Notes under the pieces: model-generated
Seen by the model: the letters and a program-made list of their open reading frames with translations, nothing else
Told to the model about the DNA's origin: nothing
Database searches by the model: none
Shown here: one piece after another, positions 44,422 to 53,628 of the stretch
How positions within the stretch are numbered: the first letter of the stretch is position 1
Layout: the number at the start of each line of letters is the position of its first letter
Assembly (NCBI RefSeq): GCF_003671495.1
Contig: NZ_RCHN01000023.1
Span: 249,296-313,295, forward strand
Length of the DNA stretch: 64,000 nt
Origin: Ketobacter sp.
Lineage (GTDB): Bacteria; Pseudomonadota; Gammaproteobacteria; Pseudomonadales; Ketobacteraceae
Reading direction: 5' to 3'
Program-made: the position numbers and the translations under genes

Positions 44422-44869
44422 GGTGAAAATGATTTACCCAGTCTTTGGCCCAGAGTGCCGCGGCAAAATGCGGTCGCTCTTCCACCTGGGCGTCGATGGT
44501 CAGCAGTTCACCCACGCGTCTGGCACCGGAACGATAGAGTGCATCCTCCAGCAGAAAGCCGGCGTGGGCAAAGCGCGGATAACCCCGGTCCCCCAATGCG
44601 ATGACGCCGTAATGGCGCCCGGATAGATCCAGCACTTCATGATCCAGTGCGGAATACACCGGATAAAGGTTGCGGGGAATCTCGCCGTTGCCGGTGGTGG
44701 AGCAACACACCAGTAAGATTTCGGCAGGGTCGCGCAGCAGGTCCTGAGGGGTGGCTTCCTCATTCACCTGGGTGTGGTGACCCAGCCGGTCCATAATGAC
44801 GGCTGCGGACTGCGCTGCTTTCCAGGCACTGCCCTGCACGGTGCCGACGATGATCTGTATCTTAGCCAT
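44408..44869 (-). CDS. Flavodoxin-like protein
   Basis: A 153-residue FMN-binding flavodoxin-fold protein. The phosphate loop is IIVGTVQGSAWKAAQ (VGTVxG with T and S at the phosphate-binding positions), and LLVCCSTTGNGEIPRNLYPV and GVIALGDRGYPRFAHAG match the flavin-ring loops of sulfite-reductase-type flavodoxins (MioC-like). It would carry electrons to an unidentified partner. I use the ATG at 44867-44869, two codons after a GTG that begins the longer frame. It overlaps the YjbR gene. Confidence 0.87.
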   Translation of the reverse strand: MAKIQIIVGTVQGSAWKAAQSAAVIMDRLGHHTQVNEEATPQDLLRDPAEILLVCCSTTGNGEIPRNLYPVYSALDHEVLDLSGRHYGVIALGDRGYPRFAHAGFLLEDALYRSGARRVGELLTIDAQVEERPHFAAALWAKDWVNHFHHELH

Positions 44870-45072
44870 GACCACAGTCCAGCAATATGCGCACCAGCTG
44901 AAGCATTTTCGTTGGGCCTGAATAAAGCCAATGAAATCAGATGGATGCCCTATGGGTGCAGATGAATGCTGCCAAACCGGGGTGTACGGATGCCGACATT
45001 GCCGTTGTTCGGTTGCAGGGTTTGCCTCATGGATTAAGATTCTGGTATGGACATGACGTGATAAGGCAGTTT

Positions 45073-47502
45073 ATGGAAGCCGGGAAAGTTCTGATTGTAG
45101 AAGATGAAAATATTGTCGCGCTGGATATGCGACAACGACTTACCAAATTAGGGTATGAGGTGGTGGGGACGGCCTCTTCGGGCAAGCGTGCCCTGGAGCT
45201 GGTGGAGAAACACAGCCCGCACATCATCCTGATGGACATCCATATCAAGGGCAGCCAGGATGGCATCGAGGTGGCGCAGGCCATCAAGCAGACCCACCGC
45301 ATTCCCATTATTTTCCTCACCGCCTATTCCGAGGACTCCATTCTGGCCCGGGCCCGGCAGTCGGAACCCTATGGCTACCTGTTGAAACCTTTCACGGAGC
45401 GGGAATTGCACGTGGCCATCCAGGTGGCCCTGGATAAACACGGCTTTATTCAGCAGCTGGCCCATCGGGAGGCGCACCTGAAGCTGGCGGTCAACGCGGC
45501 CCAGCTCAGCACCTGGGAAACCGACGTCAATGCGGGTGCGATCATTATGGGGTATTCCGCTGTCCAGGCGTTGCAGGAACTGACCTGGCCGCAATTGGAA
45601 GCCACCATTGTGGCGTCCGACCGGGACCGGGTGCGTCAGGGACTGGCCCGGTTGCAACGACATCCCCACAGTGAACTGGACCTGGAATTCCAGATGCAGG
45701 CCCAGAATCAAGCTCAAACCCAGGCCCGCCGCTGGTTTCGCTTATGTGGCAAGTCGTTCAGTTCCGGCCGCACACCGGTTCGGGTGGTAGGCGTGTTGCA
45801 GGAAGTGACAGAGCAGAAGCGGGCGCGGGAAAAACTCCTGCAGGCGGACATTGCCTTCCGTTGCAGTGTAGACGGCATCGTAGTGCTGAATCGGGCGCGG
45901 CGGATTGAAAGTGTGAATCAATCGTTCCTGCGCATTACCGGCAGCCGGGAAGCCGATTGCGTGGGTTCGGAGCTGGCCCTGATCAGTGAAAAAAACCTGG
46001 GGGCGGGTACCTATGCTGCCCTGTGGGAGAGTCTGCATACCGACGGCAGTTGGCAGGGGGAGGCGCGTTTTCACGATGCCCACAACCGCCTGATCCACGC
46101 CCTCATCAATATTGGCCTGGTGCCGGATCCGGACATCAGTGAGATTCAATACGTGGTGGTGGTATCGGACATCACTCCCATTCGTCATGTGCAGAAAGAG
46201 CTGGCCCATGCCGCTTATTATGACGCTTTGACCGGGCTGCCCAATCGTCACCTGTTTTATGACCGGCTGGATACCTGTTTGTCCCAGGCCAGTCGACGCA
46301 AGTTTGTGGTGGGCTTGATGTATCTGGACCTGGATCAGTTCAAGTGGGTGAATGATACCCTGGGCCACCAGATGGGAGACGATTTTTTGCGGGCGGTGGC
46401 CCTGCGGTTGCGCTCGGTTCTACGTTCCTGTGACACCCTGTGCCGCTGGGGCGGCGATGAGTTTACCATCATTGTGCATCAGGCGGATTCGACCGAAGAG
46501 CTGGAGGCGCTGGCGAGAAAATTACTGACGGTGCTGGCGCGCCCACTGCGCATCGGCAACAGCCTGGAAGTGGTGCCTCGCGCCAGCATTGGCATCAGTC
46601 TGTTTCCGGAACATACCCGGGATCGGGATGAAATGGTGCGGATGGCGGACATTGCGATGTACTCCGCCAAGAAAGACAGCACGGCGAGCTTTGCCTTTTT
46701 CCAACCGTTTATGTCGACCCAGGTGGCGGCCCATTTCAATCGGGAACAGGAGCTGCACCGGGCCCTGAAAGAAGATGAACTCAGGCTCTTCTATCAACCC
46801 CAGTTTGACAGTGACAGTGGTGCCTTGGTGGGTGTGGAGGCGCTGATCCGTTGGCAGCATCCGCTGGAAGGTTTGTTGGGTGCCGGCGAGGTTATCCCGT
46901 TCGCGGAATCCAGTTCCCTGATCCTGGAAATAGGCAAGTGGGTGTTCAACGAAGTGTGCCGGCAACTGGCATGCTGGCTTGCAGACGGTTTTGATCCCAA
47001 GCGTATTTCGATCAATGTCTCAGCCCGGCAGCTGGAAGATCGGGAATTTGGGTGTTGGGTCAGCAATACAGTCGAACAGCACCAGGTGTCCTATCGCTAT
47101 CTGGATGTTGAAGTAACAGAATCCTGCCTGCAGGACAATGAAACCGGGATCAGTAATCTGTTCTGGTTGCGGGACAAAGGCGCCAACATCAGCATTGACG
47201 ATTTTGGTACCGGTTATTCCTGTATGCAGTCGCTCAAATCGTTGCCGATCACAGCGTTGAAAATCGACCAGGCCTTTGTGCGCTGCGTGCACCGGGATGA
47301 AAGTGACAAAGCCATCTGCAATGCGATCATTGCGTTGTCCAGTCAATTGGGTCTGCGCACCATTGCCGAAGGCGTTGAAACCGAGGCCCAGGCGGAGTTT
47401 CTGCGCCGCGCCGGGTGCAACGAACTGCAGGGTTTCTTACTGGGCAAACCGCAGCCGGTAAGTGCGGTCACGCCACTGTTACCACGCAGCAGGCCGGATT
47501 GA
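45073..47502 (+). CDS. Response regulator REC-PAS-PAS-GGDEF-EAL
   Basis: An 809-residue soluble response regulator controlling cyclic-di-GMP. The receiver domain (1-120) has the acidic pocket VEDEN, the phosphoacceptor in LMDIHIKG, threonine in FLTAYS and lysine in LLKPF. Two PAS-like domains (about 130-370) follow, then GGDEF (RWGGDEFTII, with an intact RSCD inhibition site) and EAL with EALIRW, NVSARQ, EVTES, DDFGTGYS, KIDQAF and AEGVET. Both cyclase and phosphodiesterase motifs are intact. I start at 45073 (MEAGKVLIVED), where AAGG lies ten bases upstream; the frame runs 44 codons further without family similarity. No cognate kinase is adjacent. Confidence 0.94.
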   Translation: MEAGKVLIVEDENIVALDMRQRLTKLGYEVVGTASSGKRALELVEKHSPHIILMDIHIKGSQDGIEVAQAIKQTHRIPIIFLTAYSEDSILARARQSEPYGYLLKPFTERELHVAIQVALDKHGFIQQLAHREAHLKLAVNAAQLSTWETDVNAGAIIMGYSAVQALQELTWPQLEATIVASDRDRVRQGLARLQRHPHSELDLEFQMQAQNQAQTQARRWFRLCGKSFSSGRTPVRVVGVLQEVTEQKRAREKLLQADIAFRCSVDGIVVLNRARRIESVNQSFLRITGSREADCVGSELALISEKNLGAGTYAALWESLHTDGSWQGEARFHDAHNRLIHALINIGLVPDPDISEIQYVVVVSDITPIRHVQKELAHAAYYDALTGLPNRHLFYDRLDTCLSQASRRKFVVGLMYLDLDQFKWVNDTLGHQMGDDFLRAVALRLRSVLRSCDTLCRWGGDEFTIIVHQADSTEELEALARKLLTVLARPLRIGNSLEVVPRASIGISLFPEHTRDRDEMVRMADIAMYSAKKDSTASFAFFQPFMSTQVAAHFNREQELHRALKEDELRLFYQPQFDSDSGALVGVEALIRWQHPLEGLLGAGEVIPFAESSSLILEIGKWVFNEVCRQLACWLADGFDPKRISINVSARQLEDREFGCWVSNTVEQHQVSYRYLDVEVTESCLQDNETGISNLFWLRDKGANISIDDFGTGYSCMQSLKSLPITALKIDQAFVRCVHRDESDKAICNAIIALSSQLGLRTIAEGVETEAQAEFLRRAGCNELQGFLLGKPQPVSAVTPLLPRSRPD

Positions 47503-47518
47503 AAAACAATCCGGCCTG
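47490..47518. terminator. Terminator hairpin overlapping the stop of the response regulator
   Basis: A perfect 12-base stem (CAGGCCGGATTG / CAATCCGGCCTG) with an AAAAA loop contains the TGA stop at 47500-47502 and is followed by TCTGGTTTTGGTG. It sits between two convergent genes and can serve both. Confidence 0.7.
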
Positions 47519-47552
47519 TCTGGTTTTGGTGTTGCCCTTGTTTCAAATCACC

Positions 47553-50222
47553 TTAGTAGAAGGGAGACGTTTCACCATCAATTGAGAGCACAAAGGCCTT
47601 CAGGTATTCCAGGTCCGCCCCATTGCCCATTGCCTCGGCGATGGTCTGGCCGCCGGCATCCGGCAAGCGGTGGCGGTTGAATACTTCGTCCAGGGTTTCG
47701 GCGCTGCCATCGTGGAAATACGGTGCGTGGTAGGCCACACCCAACAGGGACGGCGCGTTGAAGCCGGCACCACCCAGCGCGGCAAAACCTTGAGTTGATT
47801 GCGGGCTTACCGCCACCCCTTCGTTGGGATCACCGGCTACCGAGATCACGCCCCCGCCAATGGCCCCGGCACCGCGCAGCTCCAGTGGATTGGCGCTGTC
47901 CAGGGTGCCCACGTCATCCAGAAAACGCAGCGTGTCTCCATTCAGCGCCAGGGCGATGATCTGGGGGCCACCCACCGTCAGGTTGGCATCCAGCGCCGGC
48001 TCCCGGCCCTGGGCAAAGAAATTGGCGCCCAGCGGATCGTTGTTGAAGGTGGGGTTGTTCTGATAATGCCGGATCGAACTTTTCGTCCACTTGTCACCAC
48101 CGTGACAGGCGCTGCAGTTGGCGTCGAACAGGGGGCGACCATATAGCTCCGCGTCGGCCTCTGCGCTCGGCATGATGGGCGCACGCACCGCTCCGGCCAC
48201 CCAATCGGTCATGGCATCCAGGGCGTCACTGATACCGCCGGTGGGGCCATGGTTGAAGATCTCGGCTGTGCGGTTAACTCCGTCCACATCGGTGGCGTGA
48301 CCGATGCCGCCCTGTACCCCGCGGGAATTGTTGTTGAAGTCGGTGACGCTGCCGCGTACGGCGTTCCAGTTCAGGATCCGTTGATCCGCCCGATTGAGCT
48401 TGGAGAAGGTGCCTTCCAGGGCGATGGTCTGGCGGGGGCCGGTGGGGAAGATCCAGGTAACGTTGTCGCTGTGGCCATCATCATGACAGGAGGCGCAGCT
48501 GCTCCAGGCGTTATCGGAGGCCTTGCCGCGGAAGGCGAGGGGCTCGATATCCCGAATCGCCACATCAAAGTGACCGTCCGCGTTCAGGTCCAGCGAATCC
48601 GGAATACCCAGAGCCGTGAAGAACGCCAGTTTCCCCACAATGCTGCGGTGTTTGGCGGTGCCGGGTGCCGGTGGCGCGCTGGAGGAGATGTCCCGTTGCA
48701 GGACGCTGTTGGTGGTCAGGTCCAGTGCCGTGACGGAAGTGCTGACTTCGTTGTTGGTATACGCCCGCGTGCCGTCGCGACTCATGACCACACCGGTGGG
48801 AATATTGCCGGTCTGGAAGCGGGTGACGCCGCTGGGTGCACCGATGTCCAGGGTGCCGTCCGGTGCCACACTGGCGCGCACCACATAGTTGCCACCCCGG
48901 CTTACCATCAGAAAATCATTGCCCTGGGCATTGGCATCGATGGCCACCAGTTCGTTACCGAACAACCGATCCAGAGATGTGGTGGGGTCTGCCGGCTGGG
49001 CCTCGGTTTTGATCTGGTTGTTGAGGTTGGTGGTGGCCTGGTGCCCCGTGCGGGTGTCCAGCGTGGTCACCAGCGCCTGCACGTTCAGGTTGAACTTCAC
49101 CGGCGGCTCCGGTGAGGCACCCACGTTGGGAAGGTACAGATTCCTATCCCGCAGCACGGCGCTGAACAACTGATTGGGGTAGGCCCCTTGCAGGGTTCTC
49201 GCAATGACACCGTCGGCAGCGGCATCCTCACTGCTGGTGTCCGGGCAGAACACATCACTGGCCAGAGCGGCGGCGCCATCGCCGTCACCGTTAACGCCGG
49301 AATTGAAAAACACCGTGGCACCCTGGTCCTGCAGAATGTCCCGGGTGTTTTGGCAGAAAGCCCGACGGTCGGCATTGAAGCCGCTGTTGTCCAGGGGCGC
49401 GATGGTGTAGTGGGCCACGCCGGGGTGAGATGTGAGGGCCGCCTGCACACCAAAGTAATCGACCACACCCTGCTTGGCGTCGTTAAAACCATCGGGCCGA
49501 TTGTCGGGGTCGATCACCTCGGAAAAAAAACGGGTCACATACACCACTTCGTCGTGATCGTCGGTATCCCCGTCGTTACTGATGCTCACTGCCATGGGGT
49601 GGCCGCCCACCGCCACGTTGTTGATGACCGCGTTGCTGTGCAGATCGATCACCGACACGCTGCCGGCGGTATGGTTGGCAACAAAGGCGTATTGCCCGTT
49701 GGGGCTGATGGCGATGCCGCGGGGTTCTGTGCCCACCGCAATCGGGTGTCCCAGCAGGCTGGGCGTTGCGCCACTGAGGTCGATCACGCTCACGGTGCCG
49801 TCCACAGCATTGGTGACATAGGCCCGTTGGTCATCCGGTGTCAGGGCCAGGTAGCGGGGTTCCTGACCCACGCTGACCTCGGCCACTTTCGATTCGGTGT
49901 CCTGACCCTGATCATCCTTCACCTGCAGCACAGAAACACTGTTGTTCTGGCGATTCACCACCACCAGGTAACGGTCGTCGGAGGTGAGGGCGATGTTGGT
50001 GGAGCGGCTGGGTAAGGCAGCGTTGGCACGGGGTTGATCCGCGCCACGGCCGTCGTCATTGTTGCCACCACCTCCGCCACCGCCGCAGCCGAACAGCAGG
50101 CTGGTGGAGGTGCAAAGACACAGGAACAAATGCCTGGCGCGGGGCCGGCTGCTGGACAAGCGTGGCGCTTCAGCTGTGAAGCGGGCGCCACGACGGTGGT
50201 GGCGGTGTGACCCAAATAACAT
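47553..50222 (-). CDS. Lipoprotein with YVTN beta-propeller and diheme cytochrome c peroxidase-like domain
   Basis: An 889-residue lipoprotein. The lipobox LLFGC is followed by seven glycines. Residues about 90-260 hold propeller blades of the YVTN type (TPDDQRAYVTNAVDGTVSVI, SPNGQYAFVANHTAGSVSVI), with a further blade later (VMSRDGTRAYTNNEVSTSVT). Two CxxCH haem sites follow, CASCH near residue 577 and CSACH near 703, and the C-terminus (NAPSLLGVAYHAPYFHDGSA) matches MauG/CcpA-type diheme peroxidases. I start at 50222 with CAGGGAGA upstream; the earlier ATG at 50309 has none. Outer-membrane or periplasmic redox function is likely. Confidence 0.9.
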   Translation of the reverse strand: MLFGSHRHHRRGARFTAEAPRLSSSRPRARHLFLCLCTSTSLLFGCGGGGGGGNNDDGRGADQPRANAALPSRSTNIALTSDDRYLVVVNRQNNSVSVLQVKDDQGQDTESKVAEVSVGQEPRYLALTPDDQRAYVTNAVDGTVSVIDLSGATPSLLGHPIAVGTEPRGIAISPNGQYAFVANHTAGSVSVIDLHSNAVINNVAVGGHPMAVSISNDGDTDDHDEVVYVTRFFSEVIDPDNRPDGFNDAKQGVVDYFGVQAALTSHPGVAHYTIAPLDNSGFNADRRAFCQNTRDILQDQGATVFFNSGVNGDGDGAAALASDVFCPDTSSEDAAADGVIARTLQGAYPNQLFSAVLRDRNLYLPNVGASPEPPVKFNLNVQALVTTLDTRTGHQATTNLNNQIKTEAQPADPTTSLDRLFGNELVAIDANAQGNDFLMVSRGGNYVVRASVAPDGTLDIGAPSGVTRFQTGNIPTGVVMSRDGTRAYTNNEVSTSVTALDLTTNSVLQRDISSSAPPAPGTAKHRSIVGKLAFFTALGIPDSLDLNADGHFDVAIRDIEPLAFRGKASDNAWSSCASCHDDGHSDNVTWIFPTGPRQTIALEGTFSKLNRADQRILNWNAVRGSVTDFNNNSRGVQGGIGHATDVDGVNRTAEIFNHGPTGGISDALDAMTDWVAGAVRAPIMPSAEADAELYGRPLFDANCSACHGGDKWTKSSIRHYQNNPTFNNDPLGANFFAQGREPALDANLTVGGPQIIALALNGDTLRFLDDVGTLDSANPLELRGAGAIGGGVISVAGDPNEGVAVSPQSTQGFAALGGAGFNAPSLLGVAYHAPYFHDGSAETLDEVFNRHRLPDAGGQTIAEAMGNGADLEYLKAFVLSIDGETSPFY

Positions 50223-50438
50223 AACGTTCTCCCTGAATTGGTATTGGCATAGAGGCTGACAAACCGGGTTGTCGAAGGAGATACGCCCAGGGGGAGAAAA
50301 GAGTTGCACCGTTGTGGTGTGAATTTTTCACAGTCCGGCAGGTGGGAAGTAAAAGTGTGCAGTGCGAGGGGCGGGCTGGGTCGCGGGACAAGCTGAAAGG
50401 TGAGTAACCTGAACCCGTCCCCTCACACTGCAAGGAGG

Positions 50439-51671
50439 TTAGCCGTTGGCGCGCTTGGCCTGCGCTTCCTGGGGGACCAGATCCAGCAGCTTCATCATGT
50501 TGGTGCGCATGATTTTATCTTTGTCCTCAGCGCTCAAACCGCTCAGGCATTCCACCCAGTCGGCCGGGCGCACCAGCCCTTCCGGGTGGGGCCAATCGCT
50601 GCCGAAGATAACGTGATCCACACCCACCAGGTCAATCAGTCGCTGCGGGTTTTCTTCAAAGTGCGGGTGGAACCACACGTGCTCGCGGATGGTGTCATGA
50701 GGGTGACGGGTGAACAGTTGCGGCGCCATGTTGTAGACGTGGGCCATGCGCTCCCATAAGGGATAGAGCCAGGCCACACCGGTTTCCACGTAACATACCT
50801 TGAGGTTGGGGTGACGGTCGAACACGCCGTGGCACACCAGGCCCGCCAGGTTATGGCCCACGGTGGCCTGGTTCAGGTCCATCACCAGTTCCAGCGGGTC
50901 GGTTTTCTTGAAGGGCTGGTATTCACCCTGCAGGCCCAGCTCGCTGCGCTGGTGACGCTCGTACATGTCGTACACGCCGTTGTCGGAATTATGGAAGGTG
51001 ATGATGACGTTGTTGGCGGCGAGCAATTCATAGATCGGATCGAACTCCGCCGATCCCATGCCACGGGGGCCACGAATGCCCGGCACAAACGAGGGCCGCA
51101 TCAATACCACCTTGGAACCCTTGGAGACAATCCAGCGGGCTTCTTCCAGGGCTTTTTCCGCATCCATCAGAGTGATCACCGGCGTGGCAAAGAACTGGCC
51201 ATCCTCACCAAAGCCCCATTCATCCAGCATCCACTGATTCAGGGAGTGGATCATGGCGTGACACAGATCCGGATCTTCGTACATATGACCTTCCACCACC
51301 GAGGCCAGGGTGGGGAACATTAGGGTGCCGCACAGGCCGTGTTCTTCCAGCAATTCATAGCGCTTGGGGGTTTTGACCCGGTATTCGGGGATGCAGCGCT
51401 GCACCTGCATAAAGTCACGATAGGACTTGCCTTCGGGGTTGTTGCCTTTCAGGTATTCCACGGTGCTGCCGGGGGCCGCCACCACTTCAAAGGTGGGATT
51501 GGGAATGTAGTCTGACAGCTTTCCGTTCACCATCATTTTGGTCTTGCCGTCGATTTCGATGAAACGCAGGGCTTTTTTATAGCGCTCCGGCAGATAGCGC
51601 AGAAAGGATTCTGCAGATTCGTAAAAATGATTATCACAATCAAAATACATTGGGTTGGCGGGCATGGACAT
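50439..51671 (-). CDS. Amidohydrolase-2 family metal-dependent hydrolase
   Basis: A 410-residue TIM-barrel hydrolase or decarboxylase of the amidohydrolase-2/ACMSD-like group. The N-terminal metal site is DCDNHFYE (DxDxH form), further ligands lie in TFHNSDNG and YVETGVAW, and the C-terminal FGSDWPHPEG carries the catalytic aspartate. It acts in the cytoplasm; similar genes are frequent in xenobiotic- and steroid-degrading bacteria. AGGAG precedes the ATG. It has its own promoter region, with an operator-like palindrome at 51715-51732. Confidence 0.9.
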   Translation of the reverse strand: MSMPANPMYFDCDNHFYESAESFLRYLPERYKKALRFIEIDGKTKMMVNGKLSDYIPNPTFEVVAAPGSTVEYLKGNNPEGKSYRDFMQVQRCIPEYRVKTPKRYELLEEHGLCGTLMFPTLASVVEGHMYEDPDLCHAMIHSLNQWMLDEWGFGEDGQFFATPVITLMDAEKALEEARWIVSKGSKVVLMRPSFVPGIRGPRGMGSAEFDPIYELLAANNVIITFHNSDNGVYDMYERHQRSELGLQGEYQPFKKTDPLELVMDLNQATVGHNLAGLVCHGVFDRHPNLKVCYVETGVAWLYPLWERMAHVYNMAPQLFTRHPHDTIREHVWFHPHFEENPQRLIDLVGVDHVIFGSDWPHPEGLVRPADWVECLSGLSAEDKDKIMRTNMMKLLDLVPQEAQAKRANG

Positions 51672-51714
51672 AGTTCTTATAGCTCCTGCGTTTATTCCAT
51701 AATCAACAGTGTTG

Positions 51715-51732
51715 TATAGTTCGGTTACTGTA
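51715..51732 (-). promoter_or_regulatory. Operator-like palindrome of the amidohydrolase gene
   Basis: TATAGT-TCGGTT-ACTGTA has arms matching at five of six positions, the 6-6-6 layout of many TetR-type operators. On the minus strand it overlaps TATACA, a plausible -10, about 44 bases before the start codon. Confidence 0.4.
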
Positions 51733-51910
51733 GCGGCCCCGCAACGGGCTGGCTTTGACTTAGGTCATGAAATGCCGCATTTGCTTACGTGGCGCCGCTG
51801 CTTTCCCTGCACACACTGCCCTTCGAGCGTTGAGTAGCCCGTTGATTTTGTGACTTTTTCACGTTCACCCAGCGCAACCATTTTCCCACCCGCTGCGTAA
51901 GTAGAACCGA

Positions 51911-51944
51911 GGATCGAATCCTGGTGAGGTCACCGGGATCGAAT
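51911..51944 (+). promoter_or_regulatory. Direct repeats flanking an inverted repeat, upstream of the C58 peptidase
   Basis: GGATCGAAT occurs at 51911-51919 and again at 51936-51944, 25 bases apart. Between them GGTGA-GG-TCACC (51923-51934) is a perfect inverted repeat. The cluster ends 25 bases before the ATG. It may be a regulator site or a leader structure. Confidence 0.45.
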
Positions 51945-51969
51945 TAACTGTTCTATCAGGAGAAGAAAA

Positions 51970-52620
51970 ATGCCCAATCGCGCTTATGCACTGAACGACG
52001 TTGAACAACTGGTCGACAACTATCACGGAGTCTGTACCTGGGATTTCAGTCAGGGCCTGCCCCTGGACTTTATCGCCGGCCCGGCAGGAAATGGGATCTG
52101 TCTGGCGCTATCCTGCCATTGGATCAAGTATCACGCGCTGGATGATTCGCTGGTCAATCATCTGGGCGGTATCTGGAACCCCGCCAATCGAACCTATATC
52201 CAGTTCAATCACCAGGAGTACCAGCGCATCGCCCAATGGCAGCGGAACCTGGAGCGCTTTCCCGACTGGATCATGGGCTACCAGAACTGGCTGCGCAATC
52301 AGGGCCTGGGGGTGAACCGGGGTACCACGGTGCCCATGAGTGCGTCGGCACTGCGCACGGAACTGGAGCGGATTCATGGCGGCTATGCCATGATTATTCT
52401 GAAGAGCCGCAATGTGCGGGAATCCCATGCCATTGCGGTTTACATCGGGGAACAGGGGGGGGATGCCTGTTTCTTTGATCCGAATTTTGGTGAATACTGG
52501 TTCCCGAATCGCGATGACTTTTTCTTCTTCCTGCATTTGTTCGCGAACTTCGTGTATCACCGTAATCACCGAGACAACGTCGGGTTTGACAGCCATGAAA
52601 TCATTCGGGTTTGGAGATAG
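51970..52620 (+). CDS. YopT-like cysteine peptidase (family C58)
   Basis: A 216-residue protein with the catalytic triad arrangement of YopT/AvrPphB peptidases: Cys44 in GNGICLALSCHWIK, His153 in ESHAIAVYIG and Asp170 in CFFDPNFGEYWF. Spacing (109 and 17 residues) is close to that of YopT. The papain-like domain makes up nearly the whole protein. It has no signal peptide, secretion domain or toxin repeats, and no immunity-like gene stands next to it. AGGAGA precedes the ATG. An esterase lipoprotein gene follows after six bases. Known relatives are injected effectors or toxins that cut host GTPases or kinases; the role in this organism is open. Confidence 0.85.
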   Translation: MPNRAYALNDVEQLVDNYHGVCTWDFSQGLPLDFIAGPAGNGICLALSCHWIKYHALDDSLVNHLGGIWNPANRTYIQFNHQEYQRIAQWQRNLERFPDWIMGYQNWLRNQGLGVNRGTTVPMSASALRTELERIHGGYAMIILKSRNVRESHAIAVYIGEQGGDACFFDPNFGEYWFPNRDDFFFFLHLFANFVYHRNHRDNVGFDSHEIIRVWR

Positions 52621-52626
52621 CGTCAT

Positions 52627-53625
52627 TTGATACAACGGCTCAGCGCGCTGGGAATCCTTTGGCTTTGTTGGGTGGCCACCGGCTGCACGGCGGCGCAGTC
52701 GCTGACGGCGGACCATGCTCCGCAGCAATCCGGGCGTCATAGCCTGAGCCTGACGGTGGATGGCCTTGAGCGCAGTATCGTGCTGCAGCTGCCCAAGCAA
52801 TACGACGGCACCGATGCCAGCGGGGTAAGGCTCTGGCCGCTGGTGGTGGTGTTGCACGGTGGCGGCGGCAGTGCCAAGTCCACCCTGTGGGAAACCGGGT
52901 GGGCCGATAAAGCGGAACAGGCGGGGTTTATCGCAGTATTCCCCAATGCCGCGGCCCGTAATCCCCAGCGCCGCAGTAGTTTCGCCCTCAATCCGCAATT
53001 GTGGAACGATGGCTCGGAGCGCTTCTATGAGGGCCAGGCGGCGGTGGACGACGTACGCTTTCTGGATGCTCTGATCACACAATTGTCCCGGCTCTATCAG
53101 GTGGACCCGGGCCGCATCTACCTCACCGGTTTTTCCAACGGCGCCTCCATGAGTTTTTTGGCCGCCGCCCGGCTGCCGCACCGGTTTGCCGCCATTGCGC
53201 CGGTGGCCGGGGCCTGCTGGATTGAACCGGGCCGCCTGCGCCCGCCGGTGTCCATGCTGTACATCACTGGCACCGACGACCCCCTGAACCTGATTGAGGG
53301 CGGTGCTCCCAGGCTTGCCACCGGCAAAGCGGATGCGGTGCGCTCCAAACCCAAGCCGCCGGTGCGGGAGTCCATTCTCAAATGGGTGCGGGCCCTGGGC
53401 ATGCCCGAGCAGCCGTACTCGGTCACCCGCGATGACGGTGTCAGCACGGAAAGGTATGGGCAGAAAAACAGCGCGGTGGAAGTGCGGTATGTGGCGGTGG
53501 AAGGATTGGGCCACACCTGGGCCGGTGGGCGCAGCATTTTACCGCAGTTCATGGTGGGGGCCACGTCCGACAAGATCAATGCCACCGACCTGATATGGGA
53601 ATTCTTTCAGCTGCATAGCAGATGA
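52627..53625 (+). CDS. PHB-depolymerase/feruloyl-esterase-like lipoprotein
   Basis: A 332-residue esterase of the Esterase_phd (LpqC/poly(3-hydroxybutyrate) depolymerase) type. It begins with a TTG start, GGAG lying ten bases upstream, and a lipoprotein signal with lipobox VATGC. The oxyanion loop is VVLHGGGGSAKS, the nucleophile elbow is LTGFSNGASMSF, the aspartate lies in YITGTDDPLN and the histidine in EGLGHTWAGG. It should act in the periplasm or at the outer membrane on polyester or aryl ester substrates. The gap after the C58 gene is six bases, so they form an operon. It is convergent with katG. Confidence 0.88.
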   Translation: MIQRLSALGILWLCWVATGCTAAQSLTADHAPQQSGRHSLSLTVDGLERSIVLQLPKQYDGTDASGVRLWPLVVVLHGGGGSAKSTLWETGWADKAEQAGFIAVFPNAAARNPQRRSSFALNPQLWNDGSERFYEGQAAVDDVRFLDALITQLSRLYQVDPGRIYLTGFSNGASMSFLAAARLPHRFAAIAPVAGACWIEPGRLRPPVSMLYITGTDDPLNLIEGGAPRLATGKADAVRSKPKPPVRESILKWVRALGMPEQPYSVTRDDGVSTERYGQKNSAVEVRYVAVEGLGHTWAGGRSILPQFMVGATSDKINATDLIWEFFQLHSR

Positions 53626-53628
53626 GAA

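Larger units (their letters stand above)
51672..51969. other. Divergent intergenic region with two control-site candidates
   Basis: This 298-base gap between the amidohydrolase and C58 peptidase genes holds no open frame of interest. It contains the palindrome at 51715-51732 near the amidohydrolase start and the repeat cluster at 51911-51944 near the peptidase start. The middle part, about 51740-51900, shows nothing I can identify. Confidence 0.6.

Noticed and set aside
51906..51926. T-arm-like GAGGATCGAATCCTGG, possible tRNA remnant or attachment site
   Set aside because: The stem has a mismatch, there is no cloverleaf around it, and no integrase or mobile element is present. The repeats here are reported instead as a control-site candidate.
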